Shown: positions 18,983 through 26,690, numbered from the stretch's first letter. The stretch: 64,000 nucleotides of DNA from RYN-230 sp963829725 (GCA_963829725.1 CAWHJW010000008.1:186001-250000); one strand, 5' to 3'. Numbers and translations: made by a program. Notes: generated by a model not told the origin, from the sequence alone.

Positions 18983-19444
18983 ATGACGGGCATCCGGCAC
19001 TTCACCGCCTCAGCCATCGTCTTCGATGAGCATCAGCGGGTCTTGTTCGTCCACCACAACAAGCTCGGTCAGTGGCTCTACCCGGGCGGCCACATCGATC
19101 CAAACGAAGATCCCGCACAAGCCGCTCTCCGGGAAGTGCTGGAGGAGACCGGCGTCAGCGCGGAAGTCATCTCAGATCCGCTGCCTGGCTATCCGTCAGT
19201 TACTGTGCACCCGCCGCCCTACGCCATCCTGGAAATGCAGGTCAGCGACTCTAAGATCGGCACCCATCAGCACATCGACCATGTTTACGTGCTGCGGGCC
19301 ACATCCGGGCGGCTCACCGCGCAACGCGAGGAAGTCAGCGCGGCCCGGTGGGTCCCCATGGCCGACGTCGCGGCCCTCGACACCCCAGCAGAACTGCCCG
19401 CGCTCGTTGCCGACGCCTCACAGTGGGCTAAAGACCGCCTCTAG
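18983..19444 (+). CDS. Nudix hydrolase
   Basis: A 153-residue Nudix protein that would hydrolyse a nucleoside-diphosphate-linked substrate. The Nudix box is complete: the segment beginning GGHIDPNEDPAQAALREVLE and continuing ETGV fits GX5EX7REUXEEXGU. It starts 52 bp after the aminotransferase stop and is the last gene of the cassette on this strand. Full length, no anomalies. Substrate unknown; with the kinase it suggests a nucleotide or nucleotide-sugar step. Confidence 0.88.
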   Translation: MTGIRHFTASAIVFDEHQRVLFVHHNKLGQWLYPGGHIDPNEDPAQAALREVLEETGVSAEVISDPLPGYPSVTVHPPPYAILEMQVSDSKIGTHQHIDHVYVLRATSGRLTAQREEVSAARWVPMADVAALDTPAELPALVADASQWAKDRL

Positions 19445-19576
19445 CTAGCCCAGACAGATCCAGCGCCGACGCGGATCCTGATGCACGCACATGGCCCTCG
19501 CGCGGAGCCAACCGGCTGGGACCGAGGATCTGCCAGCGCCGAGCTGGCCGGGCACCTGCACGGTGGCTAGCATTAT

Positions 19577-19606
19577 CACAAAACGAAGAGTACTCTTCAC
19601 TTTGTG
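19577..19606 (+). promoter_or_regulatory. 30-nt dyad overlapping the start codon (probable autoregulatory operator)
   Basis: CACAAA (19577-19582) and TTTGTG (19601-19606) flank a perfect 14-bp palindrome GAAGAGTACTCTTC (19585-19598). The GTG start (19604) is the right edge of the dyad, so a bound repressor would block transcription or a leaderless mRNA start. The same dyad is at 27259-27288. Confidence 0.7.
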
Positions 19607-20194
19607 GACAGGCAGCCAGCGCCATCGCTCTTGCCTATCCTGCGTTCCCAGCAGCAGGGCGAGATCCTTGCGCTGCTGCTCGGCGATCCTGATCGCGAGC
19701 TGAGCCTCACCGAGATCTCCCAGCTGACCGGCGTACCTCACCCGTCGGTATACCGGGAAGTGCAGCGAGCGGAGCAGGCGGGGTTGATCACGACAAGGAA
19801 GGTCGGGAACACCCGGCTCATCCGGGCCGACACCAGCAGCCCCTACTACGCCGGACTCGCCGACGTACTGACACGAGCGTTCGGTGTCCCCGCCGTCCTG
19901 GCCGAGGCTCTCCGGCCGGTCACCGGCATCGAGGAGGCTTTTATCTACGGCTCATGGGCGGCCCGTCACGCCGGGCAGCCCGGACGGCGGCCGGTGGGCG
20001 ACATCGACGTCCTGGTGCTCGGCCAGCCTGACCGGGACCAGCTCTATGAAGCGATAGGTAAAGCCGAAACGCGACTCGGTCGGCCGGTTCAGGCGACTGT
20101 CCGTGATGCCGGCTGGCTGGACTCTGGGTCTGGCTCCTTCCACGAGAACATGACCAGCCGCCCAATGCTCAAGCTCACACTCGGCCAGGACTAG
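19604..20194 (+). CDS. winged-HTH/MNT nucleotidyltransferase fusion, copy 1
   Basis: A 196-residue protein with an N-terminal winged helix (about 15-75: LSLTEISQLTGVPHPSVYRE) fused to a minimal nucleotidyltransferase domain with FIYGSWAARHAG and VGDIDVLVLGQ, the GS-x(n)-DxD metal/nucleotide motif. MNT proteins act as antitoxins that AMPylate HEPN RNases; the HTH part may autoregulate through the dyad over its start. The amino-acid sequence is identical to the copy at 27286. Here the convergent HEPN-like partner survives only as a short tail, so this copy is orphaned. Confidence 0.85.
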   Translation: MDRQPAPSLLPILRSQQQGEILALLLGDPDRELSLTEISQLTGVPHPSVYREVQRAEQAGLITTRKVGNTRLIRADTSSPYYAGLADVLTRAFGVPAVLAEALRPVTGIEEAFIYGSWAARHAGQPGRRPVGDIDVLVLGQPDRDQLYEAIGKAETRLGRPVQATVRDAGWLDSGSGSFHENMTSRPMLKLTLGQD

Positions 20195-20242
20195 CTGAAC
20201 CGCTCGGGCGGCGTAGCGGAGAGCAGAACCTTCGCGCTCAGC
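20191..20242 (-). pseudogene. C-terminal scrap of the convergent HEPN-like gene
   Basis: The minus strand encodes the tail VLLSATPPERFS and its stop, as in the full gene at 27873-28394; upstream the similarity ends. It is a by-product of the segmental duplication and cannot make a protein. Confidence 0.75.
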
Positions 20243-20399
20243 CCGCGGTCCTTTGCTGCGCTCACAGATCCCAGGTTGCCGAGGGCAAGCCGACCCGGAG
20301 CGCAGGGCCGCCCCGCGGCCCGAGCACCGGAAGCGGCGCGGCAGCAAAGCCCTTCCAGCGGAAGGGAGCGCTCACGGAGAGCATCGAACTGCCCGGATC

Positions 20400-20600
20400 G
20401 TGACGGAACACGGCCGGCTGATAGCCCGGATTGTCCCGGTCGGGGAACGCCAGCCTGCCCCGGTGCTGGCGCGCCTGGTTGAGTCCGGGCGGGCCACCCT
20501 GGCCCGGCGCCCGGGCTACCGGCCCCGGCTGCGTCCCGGCGACGGTACCGACCGGCTCTCCGGGACACTCGCGGCGCTGCGCGACGAGGAACGCTGGTGA
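20400..20600 (+). pseudogene. Phd/VapB-type antitoxin fragment
   Basis: A frame from GTG 20400 gives EHGRLIARIVPVGER followed by a typical linker ending LSGTLAALRDEERW, matching the second half of prevent-host-death/VapB antitoxins. The DNA-binding N-terminus upstream is missing or scrambled (only RTARIV precedes it). Its stop overlaps the start of a PIN-toxin remnant (GTGA). The fragment lies in the scar right after the duplicated segment, which probably replaced its 5' part. Confidence 0.6.
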
Positions 20601-20656
20601 GCCTCTACTACGCCGATACATCCGCAGTGATCAAGCCGGAGAATACGAGCAGGTAA
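20597..20656 (+). pseudogene. VapC (PIN toxin) N-terminal remnant
   Basis: Nineteen codons beginning SLYYADTSAVIK, the first strand and metal-binding Asp of a PIN domain, then unrelated residues and a stop. It shows that a vapBC pair once stood here and lost almost the whole toxin. Confidence 0.7.
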
Positions 20657-20833
20657 CGCATATCCTCGTCGGCGCCGTTCGTGAACTGCGCGCACCACAA
20701 ACCGAAGCGGCTGTAGCCGGTCAGTGGCAGGCTGACTACCCGGACCCTCGCGAAACTGCGGCCCTGGGCGGTCAGTTCCCAGAGCATGACAAGCCAACTC
20801 CGCAACGACAAGGGAGAGGTCGATACTTCTTTC
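20657..20833. other. non-coding spacer upstream of the AbiE-type locus
   Basis: No gene supported; short minus-strand open frames here lack any recognisable protein pattern. The sequence is probably debris of the deleted VapC toxin and promoter DNA for the next gene. Confidence 0.4.
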
Positions 20834-20851
20834 TACCCCGATTCCGGGGTA
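20834..20851 (+). promoter_or_regulatory. 7-bp inverted repeat plus TATATT box at the abiEi-like start
   Basis: TACCCCG and CGGGGTA face each other across ATTC. TATATT at 20850-20855 follows, and the ATG is at 20862, so the mRNA is probably leaderless. AbiEi-type antitoxins repress their own promoter at inverted repeats, which fits this site. Confidence 0.55.
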
Positions 20852-20861
20852 TATTGCAGAG

Positions 20862-21584
20862 ATGGTAGGGAGCGTGACACTCAGCCGTATCGGGGAGGCC
20901 GCCCAGGATCAGTGGGGTCTCATCACGCGGCGGCAGGCGGAACTGGCGGGTGTTCCGCAGACGACGATGGAGCGGCTGACCGCTCCCGGCTCGGTGCTTG
21001 AGCGCGTTGCGCATGGGGTGTACCGGATGGCCGGCGCGCCGGAGCCAGATCACCTGGCGCTGCGGGCCGCGTGGCTCCAGCTCGAACCCGGGGTCTGGGC
21101 GTGGGAACGGACGCCTGCGCAAGGCGTGGTTTCCCACCGGTCCGCGGCCGCGCTTTACGGCCTGGGGACCTGCCTGCCGACCGGCACGAGTTCACCCTCC
21201 CTCGCCGTAAGCAGACCCGGCGGCCCGATGTCCGCCTCCATCAGCGCTCACTCCCGGCTGGGGAGTGGGTGCTCCTGAGCGGCCTGCCGGTGACGCGGCC
21301 GGCGCGGATCGCCTCCGACCTGCTAGACGATCACGAGGATCCCGAAGGAGTCGCCCAGATCGTGGCGGACGCCATCCGGGGGAACCTACGACTACCCCGG
21401 CGTTTTCGCGGACAGCCTCGCCGCTCAGGCATCGCGGTTCGGCCTGCGCCGCGGTGACGGCCTGGGGGTCATGCGCTGGCTGCTTGACCTCGTGGGCGAT
21501 CCTGGCACGCCTCGCTGGCTGGATGAAGCCAGGGCGCACCTTGAGCGAGAACCGGCCCGGTCCAGCGGGACGCGCGTCGACCCG
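20862..21584 (+). pseudogene. AbiEi-type antitoxin, frameshifted
   Basis: The N-terminus (SRIGEAAQDQWGLITRRQAE, VAHGVYRMAGAP) is the winged-helix 'AbiEi antitoxin' domain that senses and represses its own operon. The protein is continuous only after a lost G near 21166 (the expected continuation is GDLPADRHEFTLPRRKQT) and an extra base near 21386 (then YDYPGVFADSLAAQ). The downstream part merges without a stop into the toxin frame. As read, this antitoxin cannot be made full length although the toxin is intact, so either the toxin is silent or the indels are artefacts. Confidence 0.75.
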
Positions 21585-22478
21585 GTGAACGAGCCGGCCG
21601 GTTATGCCACCCCGGCGGCGTTCCGGCGCGCCCTGACCGACAGGCTTAAGGCTCTTGCCTCCGGCAGCCGGTGGCCATTGCCGCAGCTCCAGCGCGAGAT
21701 CGCCTACGACCGGCTGCTGGAGCGCCTGTACCTGGCTGATGACCAGTGGATCGTCAAGGGGGCGACCGCGCTGCTGGCACGGGATCTGGGCGTCAGGGCC
21801 ACTATCGATGTCGATCTCTACCGTCCGCAGGCGGCCCATAGCGCAGAAGCGCAGCTGCGGGCAGCCGCGCAGCACGACATCGGCGACTGGTTCCGTTTCG
21901 ACATCGGCCCTGCCCAGCCGGTCACAGCCGGAACGACGTCCCGCCTGCCGGTGACGGCAATAGTCGGCGCCACGGTGTGGGTGTCCTTCCACGTCAACCT
22001 GGCTGGCGAGGACCTGCGGATGACCGGGCGGCCCGACGACGTCCCTCCCCTGGCCCGGGTCCTCATGCCCGGCATCCAGCAGCACGGATACCGCGCCTAC
22101 CCGCTGGTCGACCACATCGCAGACAAGCTTGCCGCGATGTTCGAGCGGCACGGCACGCTCCGGGCACCATCAACCCGGTACAAGGATCTTGTCGACCTCG
22201 TCGCGATCCTGACCAGGATTTCCGTGCAGGCCGACGCTCAGCAGCAGGCGCTGGAATCCGAAGCCGAGCGACGCGGCCTCATCCTGCCCGCCCAGTTCGA
22301 CGTCCCCGATCACCACCTGTGGGACACCGGCTACCGCGCAGAAGCACGGCGTTCGCTCCTCACCATCGCCCGCACCCTGGACGAGGCGACCGGCATCGTG
22401 CGGCCCTTCGCGGACCCACTCCTTCAGCGGACCGCCGCAGGCCAGTGGGAACCCGCCACCGGCCGGTGGTCCAGGTAA
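21585..22478 (+). CDS. AbiEii-type nucleotidyltransferase toxin
   Basis: A 297-residue protein starting at GTG 21585 (NEPAGYATPAAFRRALTDRL). It has the DUF1814/AbiEii core: WIVKGATALLARDLG, then ATIDVDLYRP (the metal-binding DxD) and TRYKDLVDLVAIL. AbiEii toxins transfer nucleotides to tRNA acceptor ends and arrest growth, giving abortive infection. Paired with the frameshifted AbiEi-like gene upstream as a type IV-like module. Full length. Confidence 0.85.
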   Translation: MNEPAGYATPAAFRRALTDRLKALASGSRWPLPQLQREIAYDRLLERLYLADDQWIVKGATALLARDLGVRATIDVDLYRPQAAHSAEAQLRAAAQHDIGDWFRFDIGPAQPVTAGTTSRLPVTAIVGATVWVSFHVNLAGEDLRMTGRPDDVPPLARVLMPGIQQHGYRAYPLVDHIADKLAAMFERHGTLRAPSTRYKDLVDLVAILTRISVQADAQQQALESEAERRGLILPAQFDVPDHHLWDTGYRAEARRSLLTIARTLDEATGIVRPFADPLLQRTAAGQWEPATGRWSR

Positions 22479-22655
22479 TCCAGCAACTTTCCCGGGTATT
22501 CGCCGCAGCGACGGCGGCTCATCGGGTACGGCCGGTGTGTCAGGCGCCCGGAACCACGCCTAATGCGATCCCGGAAATCACGAACCGTGGGGTTTCGGCG
22601 CGCCCGCGCCGAAGGGACGGCCGGGTTGGCAGCGCGGCGAGTTAGCATCGTCGGC

Positions 22656-22904
22656 ATGAGCGCGCGGCCTTCAGAGCACGACAGTCACGACGTCATCCGC
22701 CTCGGCGGGGAGACCGCTGTAGTGGTTCCGATGCACGAGTACCAGACGCTGAAGGCCCTGCGTGACCGCGCATCCGCCGTGCAGGTCGAGGAAGCTGAGA
22801 TCGACGCCGCCATCGCCGAGCACGAGGCGTGGAAGGCGGCCGGGCGGCCGGGCCGGAAGTCACACGAGGAGTTCATGGCTGAGGTGTTCGACGGCTCCCG
22901 GTGA
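22656..22904 (+). CDS. Phd/YefM-like antitoxin
   Basis: An 82-residue protein from ATG 22656. DVIRLGGETAVVVPMHEYQT is the end of a Phd/YefM-type DNA-binding fold with the conserved Met/Tyr turn. The C-terminal half (EEAEIDAAIAEHEAWKAAGR, SHEEFMAEVF) is the helical toxin-neutralising tail. Its stop overlaps the GTG of a RelE/ParE-type toxin gene by four bases. The toxin is interrupted by an insertion sequence, so this antitoxin is now alone. Confidence 0.75.
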   Translation: MSARPSEHDSHDVIRLGGETAVVVPMHEYQTLKALRDRASAVQVEEAEIDAAIAEHEAWKAAGRPGRKSHEEFMAEVFDGSR

Positions 22905-22994
22905 GGATCATCTGGTCAGAGATCGCGCAGGCGACCTTCGCCCGCTTCATGGCTGATCAGGCCGGGATGATGGCCGTCAACCGCGCCGTGAAAG

Positions 22995-23000
22995 CCTTAG
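22995..23000 (+). repeat. target-site duplication, left copy (CCTTAG)
   Basis: Six bases repeated exactly at 24312-24317 on the far side of the insertion sequence. Restoring a single copy re-forms the toxin reading frame, which independently supports the boundary. Confidence 0.8.
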
Positions 23001-24311
23001 GGCCTGGAAATGAACAACACGCTCAACCGGGCGTCGTGGCTGGGCTGATGGTGTAGTTCCATTCTCCGTGCCAGTCGTGCGGGGTGACGTACTGGGCGAC
23101 CAGGACTTTCATCTCCCGGTCGGTGATCTTGATGCCGCGCGGGTAGGTGGCGGTGTCGCGTTCGGCGCGGACGGTCAGGCCGGTTCGGGTGGTGGTTCCG
23201 GCGATGAGGTTAACGGCGACTTCGTGGCTGGTCAGCGGCTGCCCGGCCCAGTTCATCGAGATGTGGCTGAACAGGCGGTGTTCTATCTTGTTCCACTTGG
23301 AGGTGCCGGGCGGCATGTGGCAGACCGTGATCGCCAGGCCGGTGGCGTCGGCCAGGGCGGCCAGTTCCTTCTTCCACAGCCGCAGCCGGTAGCCGTTGGA
23401 GCCGCCCGCGTCCGCGGTGATCAGGAGTTCCGTCGCGCCCGGGTAGGCGGGGCCGCCGACGGCGGCCCACCAGCTGCGGATGGTCGCCACGGCGAACTGG
23501 GCGGTGTCGCCGTCGCTGCCCACCGACACCCAGCCCGTGCCGGCACCCAGGTCGTACACGCCGTAGGGCACGGCCTTGCCCTGCTCGCCGGGGAAGTCAT
23601 GGACGTCCGCCCGCCGCGGGTCGCCGGCCGGCCGCCATTCGCGGCCCTTGCTGGCGTACTCCCCGATCAGCTCCTTCTTTTTCGCGTCCACGCTGATCAC
23701 CGGCTCGCCGGCGCCCAGCGCCGCCGCGACGCGGCGGCTGATGTAGCGGAACTGGCCGTCGCGGTCCGGGTGCTGCCTGCCTTCCAGCGTCTTGGCGTTG
23801 CCCTGCAGGCTGTACCCCAGCGGGCCGGCCAGCAGCTTGCCGACGCTGTGATGAGAGACCTGATGCCCCTGGCGCCCCAGCTCCTCAGCCAGGTTCCGGG
23901 TCGACTTCGTGGTCCACCGCAGCCGTGTCATCGGATCGCCGCGGGTCTCCGGCTCGACCAGCGCGTCGAGGGCGTCCTGCAGGCCCGCGTCGATACCGGT
24001 CAAAGGCTTACGGCCACCGCCCTCCCGGCGCGCCCGCCCGCCCAGCGGCTCCGCGCCCGCATCCAGCTCGTCCACCCCGGCGGTCACCGTCACCCGCGAC
24101 ACCCCGGCCGCCCGGGCCACCAGCGAGATACCCCCGTAGCCCAGCGACCTGGCCTCAGCCGCCATCAGCAGCCGGCGCTGCCGCTCATCCAGATGCGGCA
24201 GGATCGTCCCGAACTTCGCCGCCAGGACCTGCTCATCGATCTCCATGACAATGGCCATACCAAAAGCATGGCCCCGACACGAAGACATGTACAGGTTAAT
24301 TTAAGACGAGC
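23001..24311 (-). mobile_element. ISAzo13-family insertion sequence, about 1.31 kb
   Basis: Contains one transposase gene on the minus strand and is bounded by CCTTAG direct repeats. Termini are only weakly inverted (GGCCTGGAAATGAAC on the left; GCTCGTCTTAAATTAAC on the other strand at the right). The transposase is intact, so the insertion looks recent. Confidence 0.85.
23023..24258 (-). CDS. ISAzo13-family transposase
   Basis: About 411 residues from ATG 24258 (an upstream ATG would add ten residues). The N-terminal helix-turn-helix region (ERQRRLLMAAEARSLGYGGI, ARAAGVSRVTVTAGVDEL) is followed by GGGRKPLTGIDAGLQDALDA. The catalytic DDE-type core has ISVDAKKKELIGEY (first Asp), LLITADAGGSNGYR (second Asp) and PPGTSKWNKIEHRLF (Glu). 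TEWNY-like ends (HGEWNYTISP) close the protein. Codon use resembles the host. It should be active. Confidence 0.88.
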   Translation of the reverse strand: MAIVMEIDEQVLAAKFGTILPHLDERQRRLLMAAEARSLGYGGISLVARAAGVSRVTVTAGVDELDAGAEPLGGRARREGGGRKPLTGIDAGLQDALDALVEPETRGDPMTRLRWTTKSTRNLAEELGRQGHQVSHHSVGKLLAGPLGYSLQGNAKTLEGRQHPDRDGQFRYISRRVAAALGAGEPVISVDAKKKELIGEYASKGREWRPAGDPRRADVHDFPGEQGKAVPYGVYDLGAGTGWVSVGSDGDTAQFAVATIRSWWAAVGGPAYPGATELLITADAGGSNGYRLRLWKKELAALADATGLAITVCHMPPGTSKWNKIEHRLFSHISMNWAGQPLTSHEVAVNLIAGTTTRTGLTVRAERDTATYPRGIKITDREMKVLVAQYVTPHDWHGEWNYTISPATTPG

Positions 24312-24317
24312 CCTTAG
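24312..24317 (+). repeat. target-site duplication, right copy (CCTTAG)
   Basis: Second copy of the six-base duplication created by the insertion sequence; the RelE-type toxin resumes immediately after it. Confidence 0.8.
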
Positions 24318-24605
24318 CTGACGATCCGGCGCCTCCGGGCGCGTTCCTCCGCGGTGCCTACCGCAGGCTGCGCGTCGGCCCTTACCGGGTGCTGTACGAG
24401 GTCGAAGGGGACCTGATCACCATCGTGCGGATAGACCGGGTATGAGCCGCCGCCCGGGGCCATAACGACGCTGAGTGCGCCGTCTGAGTCGTCAACCTGG
24501 CCGAGGGCTTCCTCCAGGAGGCTCAGGGCATGCTCGGCCGCTTCGATCGCAGCGGACATGCGCCCGCATATCGTCCATCGCCTTCACGACATTGGGGCCG
24601 GTTGG

Positions 24606-24645
24606 CTAACGTGGCAGGCGCGCGAGGTGGAATTCAGTCTGGGTT
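24606..24645 (-). pseudogene. C-terminal remnant shared with the 26.7 kb gene fragment
   Basis: The minus strand gives TEFHLARLPR and a stop, mirroring the FDLARLPR end of the fragment at 26691-27137. Twenty bases at 24604-24623 are identical to 26689-26708. Too short to code for anything; it marks a lost second copy or a recombination scar. Confidence 0.45.
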
Positions 24646-24695
24646 TCTTGGCCCTGTGTGGGGATGCAGCGCAATCAGCGGTCTCTGCGCATGCG

Positions 24696-24923
24696 CTAGA
24701 CCACCTCGGGCAGATCGCCGATGGGTAGCCGGACCTTGGCCAGGAACACGATGCTGTGATCGATGGGGTACCGGGCCGCCACGAACTCGTACTCCCAATC
24801 GCCGGGTCCCCTCCGCACCTCACCGGGCGTGATCCGGCACGTGAGGCTGCCGGGATCGTCCAGTTCCGCGGGGTCGGTCAGGTTGGCCAGCAGCTCGCCG
24901 AGCATCCCGGTGGAGATGGCCAT
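24696..24923 (-). CDS. small hypothetical protein
   Basis: Seventy-five codons from ATG 24923 with normal high-GC codon use: ISTGMLGELLANLTDPAELD, then DWEYEFVAARYPIDHSIVFL. No family recognised and no strong ribosome-binding site seen. It lies downstream of vapC on the same strand with a gap of about 55 bp. Could be a real small gene or chance. Confidence 0.4.
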   Translation of the reverse strand: MAISTGMLGELLANLTDPAELDDPGSLTCRITPGEVRRGPGDWEYEFVAARYPIDHSIVFLAKVRLPIGDLPEVV

Positions 24924-24977
24924 GATCTGGATCGCCAGCCGGTCAACCTGCCGGGTGACCGGATAAGACCTCAGCCG

Positions 24978-25376
24978 TCAGCTGTCCGGGATCAGGTCGG
25001 CTACGTCATCGTGCAGCTTGGCCATCGCCTGGTCGAACGTGGCGAGCCGGGAACCGCGGGCCCGAGCGAGCTGGGCCAGGTAAGCGTCGGTGACCTGACG
25101 GTGGCCGATGATCCCCTGAATGGGAACGTCCGCGTACCCGACATCGTCGGGCCAGAATTCGTGCCGCGCGTCGCCGGTGGCCCCGTTGAGGACTGCTTGC
25201 GCGGTGGCGGCCGACTGGCCTTCGCGGATGAGCAGGCGCATGAGGCTGCCCTGGGTAATTGGGCAGGTTGCGAAGTTCCCGCTGGTGCCGACGAACCAGT
25301 TCTCAGCAGCCACATGGTGAACGTGATCATCGACGAGCAGGGCGATGAGCACGTTCGCGTCGAGCAGGACGGTCAC
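24978..25376 (-). CDS. VapC-type PIN-domain ribonuclease toxin
   Basis: A 132-residue PIN domain. TVLLDANVLIALLVDDHVHH has the first metal Asp. CPITQGSLMRLLIREG carries the position of the second acidic cluster. VTDAYLAQLARARGSRLATF and DQAMAKL complete the conserved Asp set. VapC toxins cleave tRNA or rRNA. Its start overlaps the vapB stop by four bases. Intact pair, likely functional. Confidence 0.88.
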   Translation of the reverse strand: MTVLLDANVLIALLVDDHVHHVAAENWFVGTSGNFATCPITQGSLMRLLIREGQSAATAQAVLNGATGDARHEFWPDDVGYADVPIQGIIGHRQVTDAYLAQLARARGSRLATFDQAMAKLHDDVADLIPDS

Positions 25377-25603
25377 TGATCGTCGTCCTCAAGCCGCCTT
25401 ACGTCCTCACTGGTGATCGTCCTGCCAAGGTGCGCGACGGGCAAGCCAGTACGGGCACTTCTCGCTATCTCACCAGGCTTGCCCGAGCCGAGTCCCCGGC
25501 GGATAAGCCCGGCGACGGCCTGGCTCAACGACTGATGGGTATCCCTGGCGATCGCGACCGCCTGAGCATGAAGATCATCAGGGATGTCGAGGGTAGTGCG
25601 CAT
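25373..25603 (-). CDS. VapB-type ribbon-helix-helix antitoxin
   Basis: A 76-residue antitoxin. MRTTLDIPDDLHAQAVAIAR is the RHH DNA-binding half. The C-terminal GRTITSEDVRRLEDDDQ is the acidic toxin-binding tail. It starts at ATG 25603, five bases from a 13-bp palindrome that is probably its operator, and overlaps vapC by four bases. Confidence 0.88.
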   Translation of the reverse strand: MRTTLDIPDDLHAQAVAIARDTHQSLSQAVAGLIRRGLGSGKPGEIARSARTGLPVAHLGRTITSEDVRRLEDDDQ

Positions 25604-25607
25604 ACCA

Positions 25608-25620
25608 GAAGTATAACTTC
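25608..25620 (-). promoter_or_regulatory. palindromic operator upstream of vapB
   Basis: GAAGTATAACTTC is a 13-bp palindrome immediately upstream of the vapB ATG. A second dyad, CATCATGATG, lies about six bases further upstream. Paired short palindromes of this type are the usual binding sites of VapB or VapBC complexes. Confidence 0.6.
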
Positions 25621-25746
25621 ACTTCATCATGATGCAATGATGCGTCCGTGGCCGCTCGAGATCGCCGTGCCGGTTGTGCCTGACCCGCCACGGCGCCGCG
25701 CAGAGTCGCCCGTCGTCGCAGGGATCACGCTCCAGCGCTGGCCGGT

Positions 25747-26445
25747 TTATCCGGCAGCCACCAGGTACTCGAAGTTCCCGCGGCCGACGGTACGTTCCAG
25801 CGTGCGGATGACCGGGCGCGGATCGTCATAAGGACCGGAGATGTACAGCGGCTTGCCGTCCTTGCCGAAGGTGATGGCGCCCGGACCGGTCCACGGGCCG
25901 AGATGCCCCTCGGCGGCTGCGAAGTCGGGGTGTGGGTCAAAGCCGAGGCTGCGCGCGTACCCCGCCGAGCCCAGCACCACCTCGCGGGCCAGCTCGATGG
26001 GCACCTCGACCGGATCACTGTCGTATCCGGAGAAGAAGTCGCGGACGAACCCCTGCAGGCCAAGGTCGTCCACGATTTCCGGGCCGAGGGCGTTCTTCAC
26101 CCCGAGACAGTAGAGATCGGTGAGATAGCCGCAAACCGAGACCTTGCCATGCCTGTGCTTGCGGGCGACCAGCACCGCGGCGAGGCCGTCGATCCCGGCG
26201 GCCGGATCCTCGTGCAGCAGCCAATCGGGATGACCGCAGACGGTCAGGCCAGTGCTCCAGCCCGGGCTGATCCAGCAGCCGGCCAGCGCGGGCCCTGGCG
26301 CTTCGGCCTGCGCCCCGGCAGCCGCGACGCGAACCAGGCGGGCCGCCTCGCCGGGCCTAATCCCCAGCGCACGGGCGATCTGCTTGGGGGTCTGCCCCCG
26401 CTCCCGCAGCAGACGTACAGATTCGAGACGCTCATCGGGCTGCAC
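25747..26445 (-). CDS. HTH-containing conserved hypothetical protein
   Basis: About 232 residues from GTG 26445; an upstream ATG at 26520 would add 25 poorly coding residues. Residues 1-35 (QPDERLESVRLLRERGQTPK, QIARALGIRPGEAARLV) form a sigma-like or MarR-like helix-turn-helix. The rest is a globular domain with HGKVSVCGYLTDLYCLGVKN and LQGFVRDFFSGYDSDPVEVP. I do not recognise the domain beyond a conserved actinobacterial hypothetical pattern. Monocistronic. No function proposed. Confidence 0.6.
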   Translation of the reverse strand: MQPDERLESVRLLRERGQTPKQIARALGIRPGEAARLVRVAAAGAQAEAPGPALAGCWISPGWSTGLTVCGHPDWLLHEDPAAGIDGLAAVLVARKHRHGKVSVCGYLTDLYCLGVKNALGPEIVDDLGLQGFVRDFFSGYDSDPVEVPIELAREVVLGSAGYARSLGFDPHPDFAAAEGHLGPWTGPGAITFGKDGKPLYISGPYDDPRPVIRTLERTVGRGNFEYLVAAG

Positions 26446-26460
26446 GGGAACCGATCTTAG

Positions 26461-26688
26461 AACAGCAAGACACCCCGCATCCCCAAGCCCGGCACACCTC
26501 CGAATCGGGATGTTCAACATCTCACTTCGAGGCCTTCAGCATCCTGAATTTTCGGCCCACCGGCATAGGGAATGGCCTCCCACGCGCCGTAGAGCGGGAG
26601 CTGGCACCCGACCTGGAAGTGCCAAGCCGAGATTGCTTTCGTCGCGGCTGATTTGGCCACGCCGCGGTGACCAGCCACCATGGCGGCT
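26461..26688. other. spacer without recognised features
   Basis: About 230 bp between the HTH protein start and the fragment at 26691. It may carry the promoter of the minus-strand gene; nothing else supported. Confidence 0.4.
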
Positions 26689-26690
26689 GG

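Larger units (their letters stand above)
19549..20242 (+). repeat. 694-bp duplicated segment, copy 1 (partner at 27231-27924)
   Basis: From CCGGGCACCTGCACGGTGGC onward the sequence matches 27231-27924 with only a handful of substitutions, covering the operator, the whole HTH-nucleotidyltransferase gene and the last ~50 bp of a convergent HEPN-like gene. Similarity stops abruptly on both sides. No terminal inverted repeats or transposase accompany it. Confidence 0.9.
22901..24445 (+). pseudogene. RelE/ParE-type toxin interrupted by an insertion sequence
   Basis: The 5' part (22901-23000) encodes RIIWSEIAQATFARFMADQA and on to KAL. The 3' part (24318-24445) encodes DDPAPPGAFLRGAYRRLRVG then YRVLYEVEGDLITIVRIDRV and a stop. 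Removing the insertion and one CCTTAG copy joins them in frame into a 75-residue RelE-superfamily protein, a ribosome-dependent mRNA interferase or gyrase-poison fold. The conserved Arg-x-Gly-x-Tyr-Arg-Val-x-Tyr pattern is in the 3' part. It is coupled to the antitoxin by a 4-bp overlap. Confidence 0.88.

Noticed and set aside
20608..20811. Minus-strand open frame near the VapC remnant
   Set aside because: Reads antisense through VapC debris with no conserved motif.
24314..24559. Minus-strand open frame antisense to the end of the RelE-type toxin
   Set aside because: Most of it is the antisense of a demonstrably coding toxin end; only the first ~35 codons look protein-like, which is insufficient.
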